Notes: a model not told the origin generated them from the letters alone. A stretch of DNA of 64,000 nt from Vibrio sp. 10N.286.49.B1 (GCF_002873335.1 NZ_MCUW01000012.1:186001-250000), one strand, 5' to 3'; positions 34,398-44,600 are shown, numbered from the stretch's first letter. Translations and numbers: made by a program.

Positions 34398-35342
34398 CTA
34401 TCTAATAGCTAAAGAAATAAGAATAAGTGCAGAAGTCATTGGCCAAATAGCACTTGCAGGAGGGTCGATGTGTGTATCCGATCGAATCAGCCAAAACCTT
34501 GCAAATAATTGCCCTAATACCGCCGCGAGTAAACCACAAACCGCACCAACCGTGATCAAAATGAACTGATTGTCGATGACACCGATAAATAATGAGACAG
34601 CGACAGCACTGACACCGGTAATATGATGAGTAGCAGGTACCATCACGTTCATGCCTAAAAATAAAAGAGAGATGGCTGAAATGGCAAAACCGAACAAAAT
34701 GACACCCTGCGCTTCTGGAGCAGGGTAAAGGACGAGTAATTCATAAGCTGCATAGGCTGACATCGCTCCAATGAAGAGACCAAGCGTAGCGCTCATTGGG
34801 AAAGAGTCTTGATATGGTATCCAAGAATGTTTGTCGCAAGTTTCGAATCGTTTTAGACCCTTTTTACCCTGATAGTGCTCACCAATAATTCCACTTTTAC
34901 CAAACATCAACCGTGCAACCACCGCCGAGATCACGACAGTGAGTGCAACAGAATCGGTGTAATTGCCCAACCCATCCACCGACATTAATAGTGCTTGAAC
35001 CAAATAACCAAACAGTCCAAATGCGGCACCGACTAATAGCACTTTTGGCTTACCTAAACTCACCAATGGAGTCACAATATCTCGGCCACTTTCAAGCCAA
35101 CCTTTTTTCGCTGCATATGCTGAAGCAGCAATACCAGCTGCAAACGAAATATGAGGGCCAAAAAACGGGCCTAACCCGATCAGATTCAGAAAAGTAGGAT
35201 CACCACTCCCGATCACAATGGCAATACCCACTAAGATCGCAAAACCAGTAAAGACAAAGGCGACTAACGCTCCGAATGTCGCCCCTAAAAAGCCACCAGC
35301 AATGGCGCCAGCTAATTGCATAACATTGAATATATTCTCCAT
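34398..35342 (-). CDS. Polytopic membrane protein, possible transporter of the polyol operon
   Basis: The 314-residue protein has about nine hydrophobic segments. Glycine-rich helices occur at the start (GGFLGATFGALVAFVFTGFA), and a charged loop of about 40 residues sits in the middle (YQGKKGLKRFETCDKHSW). I do not recognise the family with certainty. It lies 13 bases before the FGGY kinase gene and is absent from ordinary glp loci, so it is a candidate uptake system for the pathway substrate. AAGGAC precedes the ATG at 35342; the frame extends ten codons upstream without a ribosome site. Confidence 0.6.
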   Translation of the reverse strand: MENIFNVMQLAGAIAGGFLGATFGALVAFVFTGFAILVGIAIVIGSGDPTFLNLIGLGPFFGPHISFAAGIAASAYAAKKGWLESGRDIVTPLVSLGKPKVLLVGAAFGLFGYLVQALLMSVDGLGNYTDSVALTVVISAVVARLMFGKSGIIGEHYQGKKGLKRFETCDKHSWIPYQDSFPMSATLGLFIGAMSAYAAYELLVLYPAPEAQGVILFGFAISAISLLFLGMNVMVPATHHITGVSAVAVSLFIGVIDNQFILITVGAVCGLLAAVLGQLFARFWLIRSDTHIDPPASAIWPMTSALILISLAIR

Positions 35343-35543
35343 GATTAATTGTCCTTGATTTGTAGGGTACAAAAATAAGGTGTCACTAACACAATGACCA
35401 CCTTGTGGCGGCTCTCGCTCTAAGTGAATATTTCAAAAGCCACTAAGATGTGACTAGCCAAATCAAAAAAGAATATCTTGAGTTTGAGTTACTTATCTGT
35501 CTATCAAGAATCCCTTGAAATAACCAAGCTAGTCACCTATTCG

Positions 35544-36944
35544 TTAATCCAACCCGAGCTTGCCAGGGTTGAGAATGGCATTAGGATCAAGAGCAGCTTT
35601 TAATTTTCGCAATACAAGGTGGGCATCACCAAGAGAACGACGACTATATGGAGAACGTGCTAGTCCACCACCATGGTGATGCGACAATTCCGCACCATGC
35701 TCAATGCACACCTCCATCGTTGTTTTCCATATCAGCTTTAATTGCTCAACTGCGGCTTCATCATTTTCTGTGTTCGAAAGAAGAATGACGTACATTGATG
35801 TCCCTTGATTATAGATATGCGAAAAGTGCGAAAGGACTTCATCGGCTAAAGGGGCTAGCGCTTCTTTCAACGCAACCCAGAGCGCATGAATAGAGTCCCA
35901 GTTGTGCGCAATTTCAATGGTTTCTCCAAACCCTCCTTGAGTGGCCAGCAAGTTTTCAACTGTTGAAAAATCATATCGGCGATCCATCCAAGCCAGCGCC
36001 CCTTCAGGCCCTATTGCTTGTGCGCCATGTCGCGTTGCAATTCCATTTAGCACACTTTGTTCGGTGTCTACCATCGCGGCTAAACCTCGACTACCCAAAA
36101 ATAAAATAGGGGTTGTGATGCTACTGTCTTGCATTGCGTGTTTCGCTTCTTCGATATCATAGAAGCGCACCAAACAAGGTTTAAGATGACTGGCGGCAAT
36201 GTCACGCATGAGCGCCAAGCCATCTTTGACCGTTGGAACTGAATAAGTCATAAACGCTTCAGCTTCTTGAACAGGAAAGATTTTTAAAGTGACTGACGTA
36301 ATAACACCTAATGTGCCTTCCGAGCCGAGAAAAATCTGGCGTAAATCGGGCCCCATTGCCGCTCTCGGATTCGCCTTCAGTGACACTTTTTCCCCGGTGG
36401 CAAGAATCACGTCATAACCAACAACGAGATCTTCGATACCACCATACATTGACGAAAATTGTCCCGTTGCCAATGTGGCTAACCAGCCACCAACCGTAGA
36501 ACGATACAAAGACTGCGGAGAGTGGCCCATCGTCCAACCTTGTTCTGCCAATAGGTCCTCTAAATCTCCACCATTAAAGCTGCACGTTGCAGTAACGGTC
36601 ATATTGGCTGTATTAATTGAATAGTCTGAAGGCATTTCAGATACATCCAATACGATACCACCTCTTGTCGGTAGAGGTTGCCCTGTCACTGATGACGCCA
36701 AAGCTCTGACTGTTACTGGTGTTTTCTGTTCATTAGCAATCTCAAGTACATCCATTATTTGAGATTCACTTTCTACCGTGACCACCATGTCACCCATGTT
36801 TGGATGTCGGTCCAACAAATTTAACTTAGTCATCAGTGGCCATGTGTCATGGCTGCTTGCATGAAGATCCTTTTCATTGGTTGATACTTGCTGCTCACCT
36901 AACTTTAACTCTAGCTCTCTTACAACACTCTGATAATTTGACAT
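35544..36944 (-). CDS. FAD-linked oxidase related to alkylglycerone-phosphate synthase (AGPS)
   Basis: The 466-residue flavoprotein has a PCMH FAD-binding domain (about residues 50-225) with MGHSPQSLYRSTVGGWLAT, SMYGGIEDLVVGYDVI and FLGSEGTLGVITSVTLKIFP. The C-terminal FAD-oxidase domain has HHHGGGLARSPY. These motifs are closer to AGPS than to GlcD or D-lactate dehydrogenase. AGPS swaps the acyl group of acyl-DHAP for an alkyl group, but bacterial relatives next to an Fe-S GlcF protein are more likely dehydrogenases of a hydroxy acid or glycerol derivative. The partner gene is divergent, 159 bases away. The operon continues after a 200-base gap. Confidence 0.78.
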   Translation of the reverse strand: MSNYQSVVRELELKLGEQQVSTNEKDLHASSHDTWPLMTKLNLLDRHPNMGDMVVTVESESQIMDVLEIANEQKTPVTVRALASSVTGQPLPTRGGIVLDVSEMPSDYSINTANMTVTATCSFNGGDLEDLLAEQGWTMGHSPQSLYRSTVGGWLATLATGQFSSMYGGIEDLVVGYDVILATGEKVSLKANPRAAMGPDLRQIFLGSEGTLGVITSVTLKIFPVQEAEAFMTYSVPTVKDGLALMRDIAASHLKPCLVRFYDIEEAKHAMQDSSITTPILFLGSRGLAAMVDTEQSVLNGIATRHGAQAIGPEGALAWMDRRYDFSTVENLLATQGGFGETIEIAHNWDSIHALWVALKEALAPLADEVLSHFSHIYNQGTSMYVILLSNTENDEAAVEQLKLIWKTTMEVCIEHGAELSHHHGGGLARSPYSRRSLGDAHLVLRKLKAALDPNAILNPGKLGLD

Positions 36945-37103
36945 AAACCATTCACCTCATCTAACCTAAAATAACTCAATAATCAATATTTGGAGCGCTC
37001 AATAAGTTGACTATTGACCGTTTTCGAATTATTGTCAAATAGAAAAAGATGAAACGAGATCTAGCACAAGTGAGTATTTTTTAGACAGGAACAAAGGGGA
37101 ATT

Positions 37104-38351
37104 ATGCTAATTAAGCTCGATCCAGTGTTTAAGGATAAAGACTTAGGAACGCGAGGTACAACAATCATCAAACGTTGCGTTCATCGTGGTTTTTGCAATA
37201 GTCACTGCCCTACATTTATTCAGACAGGCGACCAAAAGCTTAGCCCAAGAGGACGAATTTACTTAATTCGTGATTTTTTACAGGGTGCTGAACTAACGCA
37301 TGAAATCCAACAAAGCATTGAATTGTGTATTGCATGTCGCAGTTGTGTGCAAAGTTGCCCTGCTGGGGTAGAAGTGAACGAACTCATTGCCCTAGCTCGT
37401 ACTGAAATGAGAAATAGATTGCAATTAACTCGTTATCAACGGTGGAAACGTTGGGTTATTAGCCAGATTATTCCTTACCCTGAGCGCTTTCGCATTGCCT
37501 TATCTTTGGCTCAAGCTATACGGCCAGTTTTACCTACCCACATTCGCAACGCATTGCCAGCAATAACTCAACCGAATCTGATTACATATGAAAAAAAGGT
37601 ACATAACCCGGCGCAAAAAATGACATGTTCAAGCGTTATTGTATTAGCGGGATGTGCACAAAAAACACTAACCCCAAATACAACGATTGCTGCTGTCAAC
37701 CTGTTACGCCGTTTAGGGATGGACGTGGTAGAAATTAAAAAAGAGACGTGTTGTGGAGCTGTCCATAAAAGCCTTGGATACAACGACTCCGCCAAGCAAC
37801 AAATGCGTCAGAACATGGACCAATGGTGGCCACACATATCGAAAGGAGTGAGTGCGATTATTGCAACGTCATCCAGTTGCGAACTCGCACTATCAGAATA
37901 TAAGAAGACCTTCGAACAAGATCAACAATATCAAGACAAAGCCGCTTCAATCAGTGGACTCACCACTAACCTTGCCGAGCTTCTACTAGAGTCTGATCTC
38001 AAATCTCTTCAGCCAAAGTCATGTAAGCTTTCTGTTGCATTGCACACTCCTTGTAGCTTGCGAAATGGGCTAAATAAACACAAACTATTAACCCAACTAC
38101 TAGAAAAGTTATCCGTGCGACTCATCCCTGTAAACCATGATCGAATATGTTGTGGTTCCGGTGGTGTATATTCATTGTTGCATGAAGAAATGGGCAACAT
38201 ATTAGGCGATAACAAATCGACAGCACTGGAAGCTAACAACCCCGACATAATCATTACCGCCAACACAAGTTGCCAGCAACACTTAATGACCAAAACGTCG
38301 GTTCCTGTTGTTCATTGGGTCGAATTTTTACATCAATACATCTTGGATTAA
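37104..38351 (+). CDS. GlcF-like Fe-S oxidoreductase subunit
   Basis: The 415-residue protein has two 4Fe-4S motifs near the start (CVHRGFCNSHCPTF and CIACRSCVQSCPAGVEV). Two CCG domains follow (KKETCCGAVHKSLGY and RICCGSGGVYSLLHEEMG). GlcF-type proteins carry electrons from a FAD-linked 2-hydroxy-acid dehydrogenase to the quinone pool at the membrane. The divergent AGPS-like flavoprotein is the natural partner. AGGGGA stands four bases before the ATG. The 159-base gap between the two genes must hold both promoters. Confidence 0.85.
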   Translation: MLIKLDPVFKDKDLGTRGTTIIKRCVHRGFCNSHCPTFIQTGDQKLSPRGRIYLIRDFLQGAELTHEIQQSIELCIACRSCVQSCPAGVEVNELIALARTEMRNRLQLTRYQRWKRWVISQIIPYPERFRIALSLAQAIRPVLPTHIRNALPAITQPNLITYEKKVHNPAQKMTCSSVIVLAGCAQKTLTPNTTIAAVNLLRRLGMDVVEIKKETCCGAVHKSLGYNDSAKQQMRQNMDQWWPHISKGVSAIIATSSSCELALSEYKKTFEQDQQYQDKAASISGLTTNLAELLLESDLKSLQPKSCKLSVALHTPCSLRNGLNKHKLLTQLLEKLSVRLIPVNHDRICCGSGGVYSLLHEEMGNILGDNKSTALEANNPDIIITANTSCQQHLMTKTSVPVVHWVEFLHQYILD

Positions 38352-38915
38352 TGTTAAATTATAAGTCATTATTTTGATATATAACGAATTTTTAATCTAT
38401 CAGAATGACCCGACTCCACCATCAAGCAACGTCAGTTCATAGACCAAATAATTGCATAGTAATGACCAGTTATCTTTGTACATCTTAATGATGTTTTGGA
38501 TCAAACTTCTCAATTTCAAATTTATTTCCGAGATCTGCGTGTGGTTCTTTTAAGGGGTATGCGACGACGTGGTAAGGGTCGATTACCGACCCGTAATCCA
38601 ATACCGCTAAGCGCCCCAGAGCAAGAAAATTATGCTGGCCTATGAATCTCATAAGCAACCAATTGCAGTTTGGTGGACGTTTTCGTGCATTTACCCCATT
38701 AGACGATTTTAATTACGAAGCACTCACTGTAGAAATTGACTGAGCTTACCAGCAACACGTGTAATTCGAGTGCATCTAAAGAAGGAATGTTTACAGACGC
38801 AAGGTAACATATTCAATCAAAACACCTCGATCGCTTTCACAATTTATTACCCACTATTCGCATGCTTTGCTAAAAATCAGCACTATATGTTATGGGTTAA
38901 AATTAGGGGAAAGGC
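38352..38915. other. Intergenic stretch with IS3 transposase remnant
   Basis: About 560 bases separate the GlcF-like and AraC genes. The middle (about 38500-38790) is transposase debris; the flanks show no gene. No terminator with a T-run was seen after the GlcF-like stop. Confidence 0.5.
38500..38790 (+). pseudogene. IS3-family orfB remnant
   Basis: Different plus-strand frames spell KGRLPTRNPIPLSAPEQENYA, then SNQLQFGGRFRAFTPLDDFN and YEALTVEID, then SLPATRVIRVHL after a one-base shift. These are successive pieces of an IS3-type OrfB (RLPTRNPxPL..PEQ, GRRFRxxxxxDDFNREALxIEID, SLPAxRVIRVL). Frameshifts and a stop separate them, so the gene is dead. It is a different element from the one at 28.8-29.6 kb. 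Confidence 0.7.
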
Positions 38916-39782
38916 GTGAAAAATCAACCTCTCGTGATCAAACACAGTGTCAGTTGCACAGGGCTTTCTATTCGTTCTTTTTGGGATGTTTATGGTGATG
39001 AGCAGTATCAAAATACTTGGCCACAAGACCGGCGTCTTCCAATGGCTGAAAATACGTTGGTCATCATATATAGCGAGAGCGGCAACGGTTATGTGAATTT
39101 AAAGGATGGGACAACACTTCGTTTGCGAGGCAATTGTGTGCTTTGCTTAGATCCCTTTTCCATTGTGCACTACGGCTGTGATGGGCTAATTTGGAAGCTT
39201 TATTGGACTGAGGTATTCCTTGACCCCAGCGCAAATGTCACGATCCCATATCAAAAAGTTATCCCTATTGATAACCACAGACACTTTGAAATCCAATTCA
39301 ACGAGTTGATCGAAGCATTAAGGCAAGATAACCCTTACTTCTCATCCTTTTCTGCCGCTATCTACAATAAGATGTTCTATGAATGGCTACTTTATGCGAA
39401 TAATCAACATCTTTCTAAACCTCAACTGTTGGTACAGAAAGTGATAGATGAGATGCACCACAATCTTTCAAGTAACTGGAAAGTGATGGCAATGGCTGAA
39501 TTTTCAAATTGCAGCGAACAACACTTGCGTAAACTCTTTATAGAGCACACCACATATAGCCCAAAGGATTATTACCAAAGACTCAAGTTAGATATCGCAT
39601 ACAGCCTAATAAGAAAAGGGAAGAAAAACGTCACTCAAATCGCCTATGACCTCGGCTTTACAGATGCCTTTCACCTTAGTAATAGTTTTAAAAAACAGTT
39701 TGGGTTGCCCCCTTCTCAGGTGACAACCATTGCCGCCGAAACACAACAAATTGTGAGCGTGCTAAAAGACGATGGATTTTAG
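38916..39782 (+). CDS. AraC-family transcriptional regulator of the sulfatase locus
   Basis: The 288-residue protein has an N-terminal cupin-like sensing region and a C-terminal AraC double helix-turn-helix (WKVMAMAEFSNCSEQHLRKL and NVTQIAYDLGFTDAFHLSNS). It begins with GTG after an AGGGGAAAGG stretch. The last 21 bases overlap the 3' end of the convergent Gfo/Idh-like gene. It probably activates the sulfatase/symporter cluster next door in response to a sugar. Confidence 0.85.
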   Translation: MKNQPLVIKHSVSCTGLSIRSFWDVYGDEQYQNTWPQDRRLPMAENTLVIIYSESGNGYVNLKDGTTLRLRGNCVLCLDPFSIVHYGCDGLIWKLYWTEVFLDPSANVTIPYQKVIPIDNHRHFEIQFNELIEALRQDNPYFSSFSAAIYNKMFYEWLLYANNQHLSKPQLLVQKVIDEMHHNLSSNWKVMAMAEFSNCSEQHLRKLFIEHTTYSPKDYYQRLKLDIAYSLIRKGKKNVTQIAYDLGFTDAFHLSNSFKKQFGLPPSQVTTIAAETQQIVSVLKDDGF

Positions 39783-41054
39783 ATATTGGTCAAGGTCGTT
39801 TCGGACAGTAAGCTCTTGCGATGTTAAGTAGCGAGGTAAATGTTGAGTCACTTTTTGAAGCCCCAACTCTCGAATCTCGGCAGCCACTTCATAAACGGGA
39901 TACATCGTTGCAATTAACACCATTGAACGGCGCATAATCTCCTCGCTCTGTTCTGGCGTGATAAGTAAAGGCACATTAGTGACGGACAGCAGAGAAAGAA
40001 TGTCACTAAAATGTCGTTGATAGCCCGAACCTTTAATGCTAAACACTTGACTTGTTACTTGCTCGCCTTGTTTTCGCCAAAAATAAGGCGGGTGCCTTAA
40101 TGTCCCAAGCCCAAGCACAACCACATGGTCATCGTAGTATAATTCAAGACGTCTATCCCAAATATCGCCGCCTTTCCCTCCTTCAACCACATACGGGATT
40201 GATGCACTTTTCGGTGCCTTTGTTTTAATAATACCTTGCGCATATAAATGCGTTTCTGCACCCAGTTCACGTTCAAGCGGCATTAATTTGGCCTCTGAAT
40301 TTGAAATATTCTCTTCCGTTAATGCCTCTAACGTAGCGTCTGTAACTAGAGTACTCTCTACATCCCAACGGGCCCCTGATAATAATCTGAACAACGCAGC
40401 TACTGCATGGATCCCCATATCAAGACCAGCTCCTCCTCCGCCATTATTCTTAAGCGAAAGGAGCTTGCGTCGGTTAATGTTATTTCTCTGATTTGACCAT
40501 TCAAAAGCGTGCAATGGTTCATACAAATTTATTGGGTTATCAGCGGCTATCGCAACAATTTTTTTGGGTAAGGGCAACGCTCCATCAACAGAATCAATAT
40601 ACGCTTCAATCGACAGGGCGACGATCACAGTATCAATAAAGTAAAAGCGAGCACCACGACGCTGCAATGCTGGGATCACGAAATCGAATCCCCGTTCACA
40701 TTCTTCTAACGAAAACGACGGCTTTTCAACGATGAAGAGCGTTTGGTCGACATCAATGCGCTCAGACACCATTTCGATAATACTTAGGCGCATCCGCACC
40801 GGAGTAAGTACCAAGCAGGCTGCGATATCGGGTTGTTGATGCTTAGCGCAATACTTATCGAAATGATCATAGATCGCGGAATATGAAAAGGGATAGCGGT
40901 TCGTTAATTGGTCAGGTGTGAGTTGTTCTGCAATCGGGTCAATCGCAATCAAATCAAATAAATCCGACAACTGAGTTAATAGCGCCTGATATAGTGATAC
41001 CACCGATGAACCCGGCGCCCCTAATCCACCAAAGACCAATACCTGCTGTTTCAT
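39762..41054 (-). CDS. Gfo/Idh/MocA-like oxidoreductase
   Basis: The 430-residue protein starts with a nucleotide-binding Rossmann strand-loop (QVLVFGGLGAPGSSVVSLYQ). It carries IVEKPSFSLEECERGF in place of the usual EKP motif of Gfo/Idh/MocA enzymes, then GGGGAGLDMGIHAVAALFRL, the segment that follows in the same fold. Members oxidise or reduce sugars and sugar acids with NAD(P). The GGLGAPG loop is unusual beside the standard GxGxxG. It shares a strand with the sulfatase operon but lies 270 bases from the DUF294 gene, so it may have its own promoter. Confidence 0.68.
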   Translation of the reverse strand: MKQQVLVFGGLGAPGSSVVSLYQALLTQLSDLFDLIAIDPIAEQLTPDQLTNRYPFSYSAIYDHFDKYCAKHQQPDIAACLVLTPVRMRLSIIEMVSERIDVDQTLFIVEKPSFSLEECERGFDFVIPALQRRGARFYFIDTVIVALSIEAYIDSVDGALPLPKKIVAIAADNPINLYEPLHAFEWSNQRNNINRRKLLSLKNNGGGGAGLDMGIHAVAALFRLLSGARWDVESTLVTDATLEALTEENISNSEAKLMPLERELGAETHLYAQGIIKTKAPKSASIPYVVEGGKGGDIWDRRLELYYDDHVVVLGLGTLRHPPYFWRKQGEQVTSQVFSIKGSGYQRHFSDILSLLSVTNVPLLITPEQSEEIMRRSMVLIATMYPVYEVAAEIRELGLQKVTQHLPRYLTSQELTVRNDLDQYLKSIVF

Positions 41055-41324
41055 CTCATCTCCAGATTACTCACGATATAAAGATCATCAAGCCTAGACT
41101 GACGGATATAATGACTATGGTCAATAAATAGCATTGAGGTGAAATATCCGCTTAACCTCCTTTTGCATACCCCAGACCAGTGATTGCAGATAAGCCCAGG
41201 TCACGGAAGCTCCAATCGCTTTCTTAATGTTAATATGCGAAATGCTCCATGTCCCCGCACTAAAAAGTGAAGTTCAAGAAGTGTTGCGGTACGTAAAAAC
41301 GGCCTCTCAGCTTGTCACGTTACC
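41055..41324. other. Intergenic gap, no gene seen
   Basis: The 270 bases between the DUF294 stop and the Gfo/Idh-like start contain no open frame with support. The next gene's promoter may lie here. Confidence 0.4.
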
Positions 41325-42767
41325 CTAAAAAAGCTGCTGACTGTTTTTTTGCCAGTCACTAATCAATTTAAATGCATCCACAATACGTGCTTTATCAAAT
41401 TCACCAAGGTAGTTCGGATCAATCAATGCAGAAGGCTGCATACCCTTTTCTACTTCTTTCGCTTGAACTAGGAGCCGAAACTCACTTAAAAATTCATAAG
41501 CTCGACTAATTGCAAGGTGGGTCTGAAGATTAATTTCACCACAACTATAGGCGACATTGAGGCGTTTTTTAGTATTACACTCCATGCTTTTTGAACGCAT
41601 TGCATAGAGGCGCGCCAAATCAACAATGACGTTAATGCCATGACGTTTAAGGTTCAAACGTTTTATATTTTCGCGGCCCTTAACGAGCACTAAGTTATTG
41701 AAAATATTCAATGGTGCTCGGTTGGTGACCGCATCATTAATCATTTTTCTTAGAAAAAGTGCGTTTGATTTTACGTCCGTATATTGAGCGTTTAAGTTCG
41801 CGAGCATATGGTGGTCCCCATAAATGGCTCGAGTGTCAAGAAATACACTAAGATTAAGTAAGTTTTCCAATTCAGGATTCGCTATCCATTGCTGGAAATA
41901 CTGTTCCCACACTTGTAATCTTTGACACCACTTAGGGTTACTCCCCATAAACTTTCCAGCGCATAGTTCATATCCACATTTATCTAAACCTTTAGATACA
42001 ATCATCGCCATATGAGTGAAATAGGCCTCATCTTGTTTTGTTGCACTGTTTTCCAAAAGAATCCCACTGTCTTGATCCGAATACGCATGCACTTCTTTAC
42101 GAGCCTGCGACCCCGCAACCACCCAACAAAAATCACAAGGCGGTTTTCCAAGGCGCTGAATCGCAAAATCGATTAAACGGCAGTTAATAGTGTCCATGAT
42201 TAATGTCATCACCGAATACACCATTTCGGCAGGTACTTTGCCATTCACTAAGTCCAAAAACAATTCTCGGCGTTCAACCGTAAGGTCAGCGATATCTTGC
42301 TCCGATTGTGCTACGTGAATTTTCTCGACTAAATACACCATTTTTAAACGATTATTCTGCAACAACGCTGGCAATGTCAGTAGAGAAATCATTCGAGTTT
42401 CAGACATAACAACCATAGATTGAGCTTGATAACGATACATCGTAACAATAGCGTCATACACACGAGTTTTTGAAGACGTGGTCAAAGGGTTCAAATCCAT
42501 AATACTATCAATACGGCTGTCCAAAGGAAGCGCCTCTGCGAGCGCTCGATGGGACAAGTTAGCAGCAGAAATAACGCCACGTAGCTGGTCATGTTCAAAG
42601 ATTACCGCCCATTCACAACTGTCATTATCACGCATTGCTCTTGCTGTTTGGACAATAGTCGCGTCTGGTGCTAATACAACGTACGCCGATGAAGCAATTT
42701 GTTCGATACACTCATAAAGCGAATTACTGCCAACGGTAGACAAGCTTTCATCCATGGTGTCAACCAT
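41325..42767 (-). CDS. CBS-pair/DUF294 putative nucleotidyltransferase
   Basis: The 480-residue cytoplasmic protein has two CBS repeats (about residues 25-140), then a GlnD-like nucleotidyltransferase domain with GSQARKEVHAYSDQDSGILL (about 218-237), then the DUF294 C-terminal domain. Proteins of this kind are often encoded beside sodium:solute symporters such as acetate permease and are suspected to regulate them. This copy lacks the cyclic-nucleotide domain found in many relatives. It follows the sulfatase by 156 bases in an apparent symporter-sulfatase-DUF294 operon. AGGTGA precedes the ATG. Confidence 0.8.
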   Translation of the reverse strand: MVDTMDESLSTVGSNSLYECIEQIASSAYVVLAPDATIVQTARAMRDNDSCEWAVIFEHDQLRGVISAANLSHRALAEALPLDSRIDSIMDLNPLTTSSKTRVYDAIVTMYRYQAQSMVVMSETRMISLLTLPALLQNNRLKMVYLVEKIHVAQSEQDIADLTVERRELFLDLVNGKVPAEMVYSVMTLIMDTINCRLIDFAIQRLGKPPCDFCWVVAGSQARKEVHAYSDQDSGILLENSATKQDEAYFTHMAMIVSKGLDKCGYELCAGKFMGSNPKWCQRLQVWEQYFQQWIANPELENLLNLSVFLDTRAIYGDHHMLANLNAQYTDVKSNALFLRKMINDAVTNRAPLNIFNNLVLVKGRENIKRLNLKRHGINVIVDLARLYAMRSKSMECNTKKRLNVAYSCGEINLQTHLAISRAYEFLSEFRLLVQAKEVEKGMQPSALIDPNYLGEFDKARIVDAFKLISDWQKNSQQLF

Positions 42768-42923
42768 AATTTCACCTATTTATAAGGGTACAATCAATTA
42801 CCTAGCGCGTTGTCTAGGTAGCATACTTTCCACTATATCAGCCTAGAATTGCAAAAGCTTGAGGTCAACCCCCAAGCTTTTATTCATTGTATAGTGTGAC
42901 ACTAATAGGATGTACGGACCGAA

Positions 42924-44546
42924 CTAAGCACCTAACGGTTTGAGCATCTGCATATCACTATGACTATCGACAGGTAAATCCTCCATATTGTGTAACCGAT
43001 ATGAAGCCCAATACCCTCTCCAGCGAGGATCTGCGCTCAGAACTTGAGCCATCTTATTGACGAGTACCGGTCGCAGCTTTTCGCCCATTTCCAGGTAAAA
43101 TTGATTTACTTGTTGGTCTTGATCCATCGCATATAACTCTTGATATCCTGTAGAAGAGTTATAGCCATAGAACCAGTTTACACCCTCGATTTCCATTTGA
43201 ATAGCTACACCCAAATTGGCACCAACGTGAAGCCCTGTTTGATAAACATGAGTAAACGATTTTCGACTTTCTCCTTTCGCTAGCGGCAATAAACTCTCTC
43301 CCTCCATCTGGACAGGCTTACCTACCCCAGCAAAAGAAAGGAGCGTAGGAGCAATATCCAATGCGGACACTAACCCATTACTTTCCGGCAGTATTTCACC
43401 CGATGACTTCGGTGACTTGAGGTATAAAGGAATGGCAAAGATATCAGGCTGAAAGTAGACGCCTTTGTCTGCCATCCCTAACCGACCATTCATATCTCCG
43501 TGGTCAGCAGAAAAAACCACCACGCTCTCATCCCAAAGATCTTCAGATTTCAAAAACTCAATAAGCTTCCCAATGCCATAATCTACCACTTCGACCTGTA
43601 ACAGATGGCCTGCGATATAATCGATAACAGTTTCTTCATCATACATACCCCAATACTTGCGATAGAGTCGATAAATCGGATTGTCAGGCTGTTCATCTTG
43701 GTTCTGCAGATCAAGGTAACTTTGAGGTAACTTAACGGCTTGACGAATTTCTTGGTAACGTTGTTCAAAACCACTAGGTATTGAATAAGGTTGATGCGGA
43801 TCGAAAAAATCCAATTGAGAAAAAATTGGGCTATTAGGGCTTTGACGGCGTGCGGCCTTGATTTGTCGGATCGTCAAGTCAGCCAGAAACGTTGAATAAT
43901 GCGCATCTTTAGGAAAGTCGTCACCATTTTGCTGCTCTATCCATCCGCCAAAAGAGTTACCTGGTGTTTGTTGGTCTGCTTGTAAACCACGTAATTCTCT
44001 GCGGTACTTAGGTGGCTCGACCTCCATTGCATCTATGTACTCAAGATAGCGATCATCATCAACTACTGGCGGGCCCCAGCGATCCCAAGCATGTACATTC
44101 TCACCAAAAGTTCGCACAAATTTATCGACCCCCACGTGGCATTTACCGGTGTGCTTAAGTGTGTACCCTTCAGCCTTTAAGTAATCTTGAAAAATGATGT
44201 CATCAACAGTTAAGTCAACCTGCATACCACAAGGTGCTCGCTCCCCATTGGTTAAGTATGGAGGATGCATTCCAGTAAACATTGCCGCACGTGCAGGACC
44301 ACACAGTGGACTTGTCGTATAAGCTCGGTTAAAACGCGTGCCCGAATTGGCTATCGCATCCATATTAGGGGTATTAATAATGGACGATAACGGTCTATCT
44401 GGGCGATAACAATCTGGAGAAATCATATCAACGGTAATAAAAAAAATATGAGGTTTCGTTATCGAAGGATCACTCTCATAACTCCCTTTGCGTAACTTGG
44501 GATCTAAAAAATTCTTTTGCATTAAAGCCTGATGAATTTCAGACAT
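42924..44546 (-). CDS. Type I (formylglycine) sulfatase
   Basis: The 540-residue enzyme has the activation motif Cys82-x-Pro-x-Arg86 (SPLCGPARAAMFTGMHPPYL); Cys82 would be converted to formylglycine. Metal-binding stretches include FITVDM near residue 38 and VVFSADHGDMNGRLGMADKG. No signal peptide is present, so it is cytoplasmic and likely desulfates an imported sugar or polyol. The first metal motif has a single Asp before Met where many sulfatases have DD. It shares a strand with the symporter 90 bases upstream. A stub of a close relative lies at 28.1 kb. CGAGGA precedes the ATG. Confidence 0.85.
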   Translation of the reverse strand: MSEIHQALMQKNFLDPKLRKGSYESDPSITKPHIFFITVDMISPDCYRPDRPLSSIINTPNMDAIANSGTRFNRAYTTSPLCGPARAAMFTGMHPPYLTNGERAPCGMQVDLTVDDIIFQDYLKAEGYTLKHTGKCHVGVDKFVRTFGENVHAWDRWGPPVVDDDRYLEYIDAMEVEPPKYRRELRGLQADQQTPGNSFGGWIEQQNGDDFPKDAHYSTFLADLTIRQIKAARRQSPNSPIFSQLDFFDPHQPYSIPSGFEQRYQEIRQAVKLPQSYLDLQNQDEQPDNPIYRLYRKYWGMYDEETVIDYIAGHLLQVEVVDYGIGKLIEFLKSEDLWDESVVVFSADHGDMNGRLGMADKGVYFQPDIFAIPLYLKSPKSSGEILPESNGLVSALDIAPTLLSFAGVGKPVQMEGESLLPLAKGESRKSFTHVYQTGLHVGANLGVAIQMEIEGVNWFYGYNSSTGYQELYAMDQDQQVNQFYLEMGEKLRPVLVNKMAQVLSADPRWRGYWASYRLHNMEDLPVDSHSDMQMLKPLGA

Positions 44547-44600
44547 AATTTCCTCGCTATTGCTTAATCTTTTATATCATTGGGAGTAATAACCACCCCC

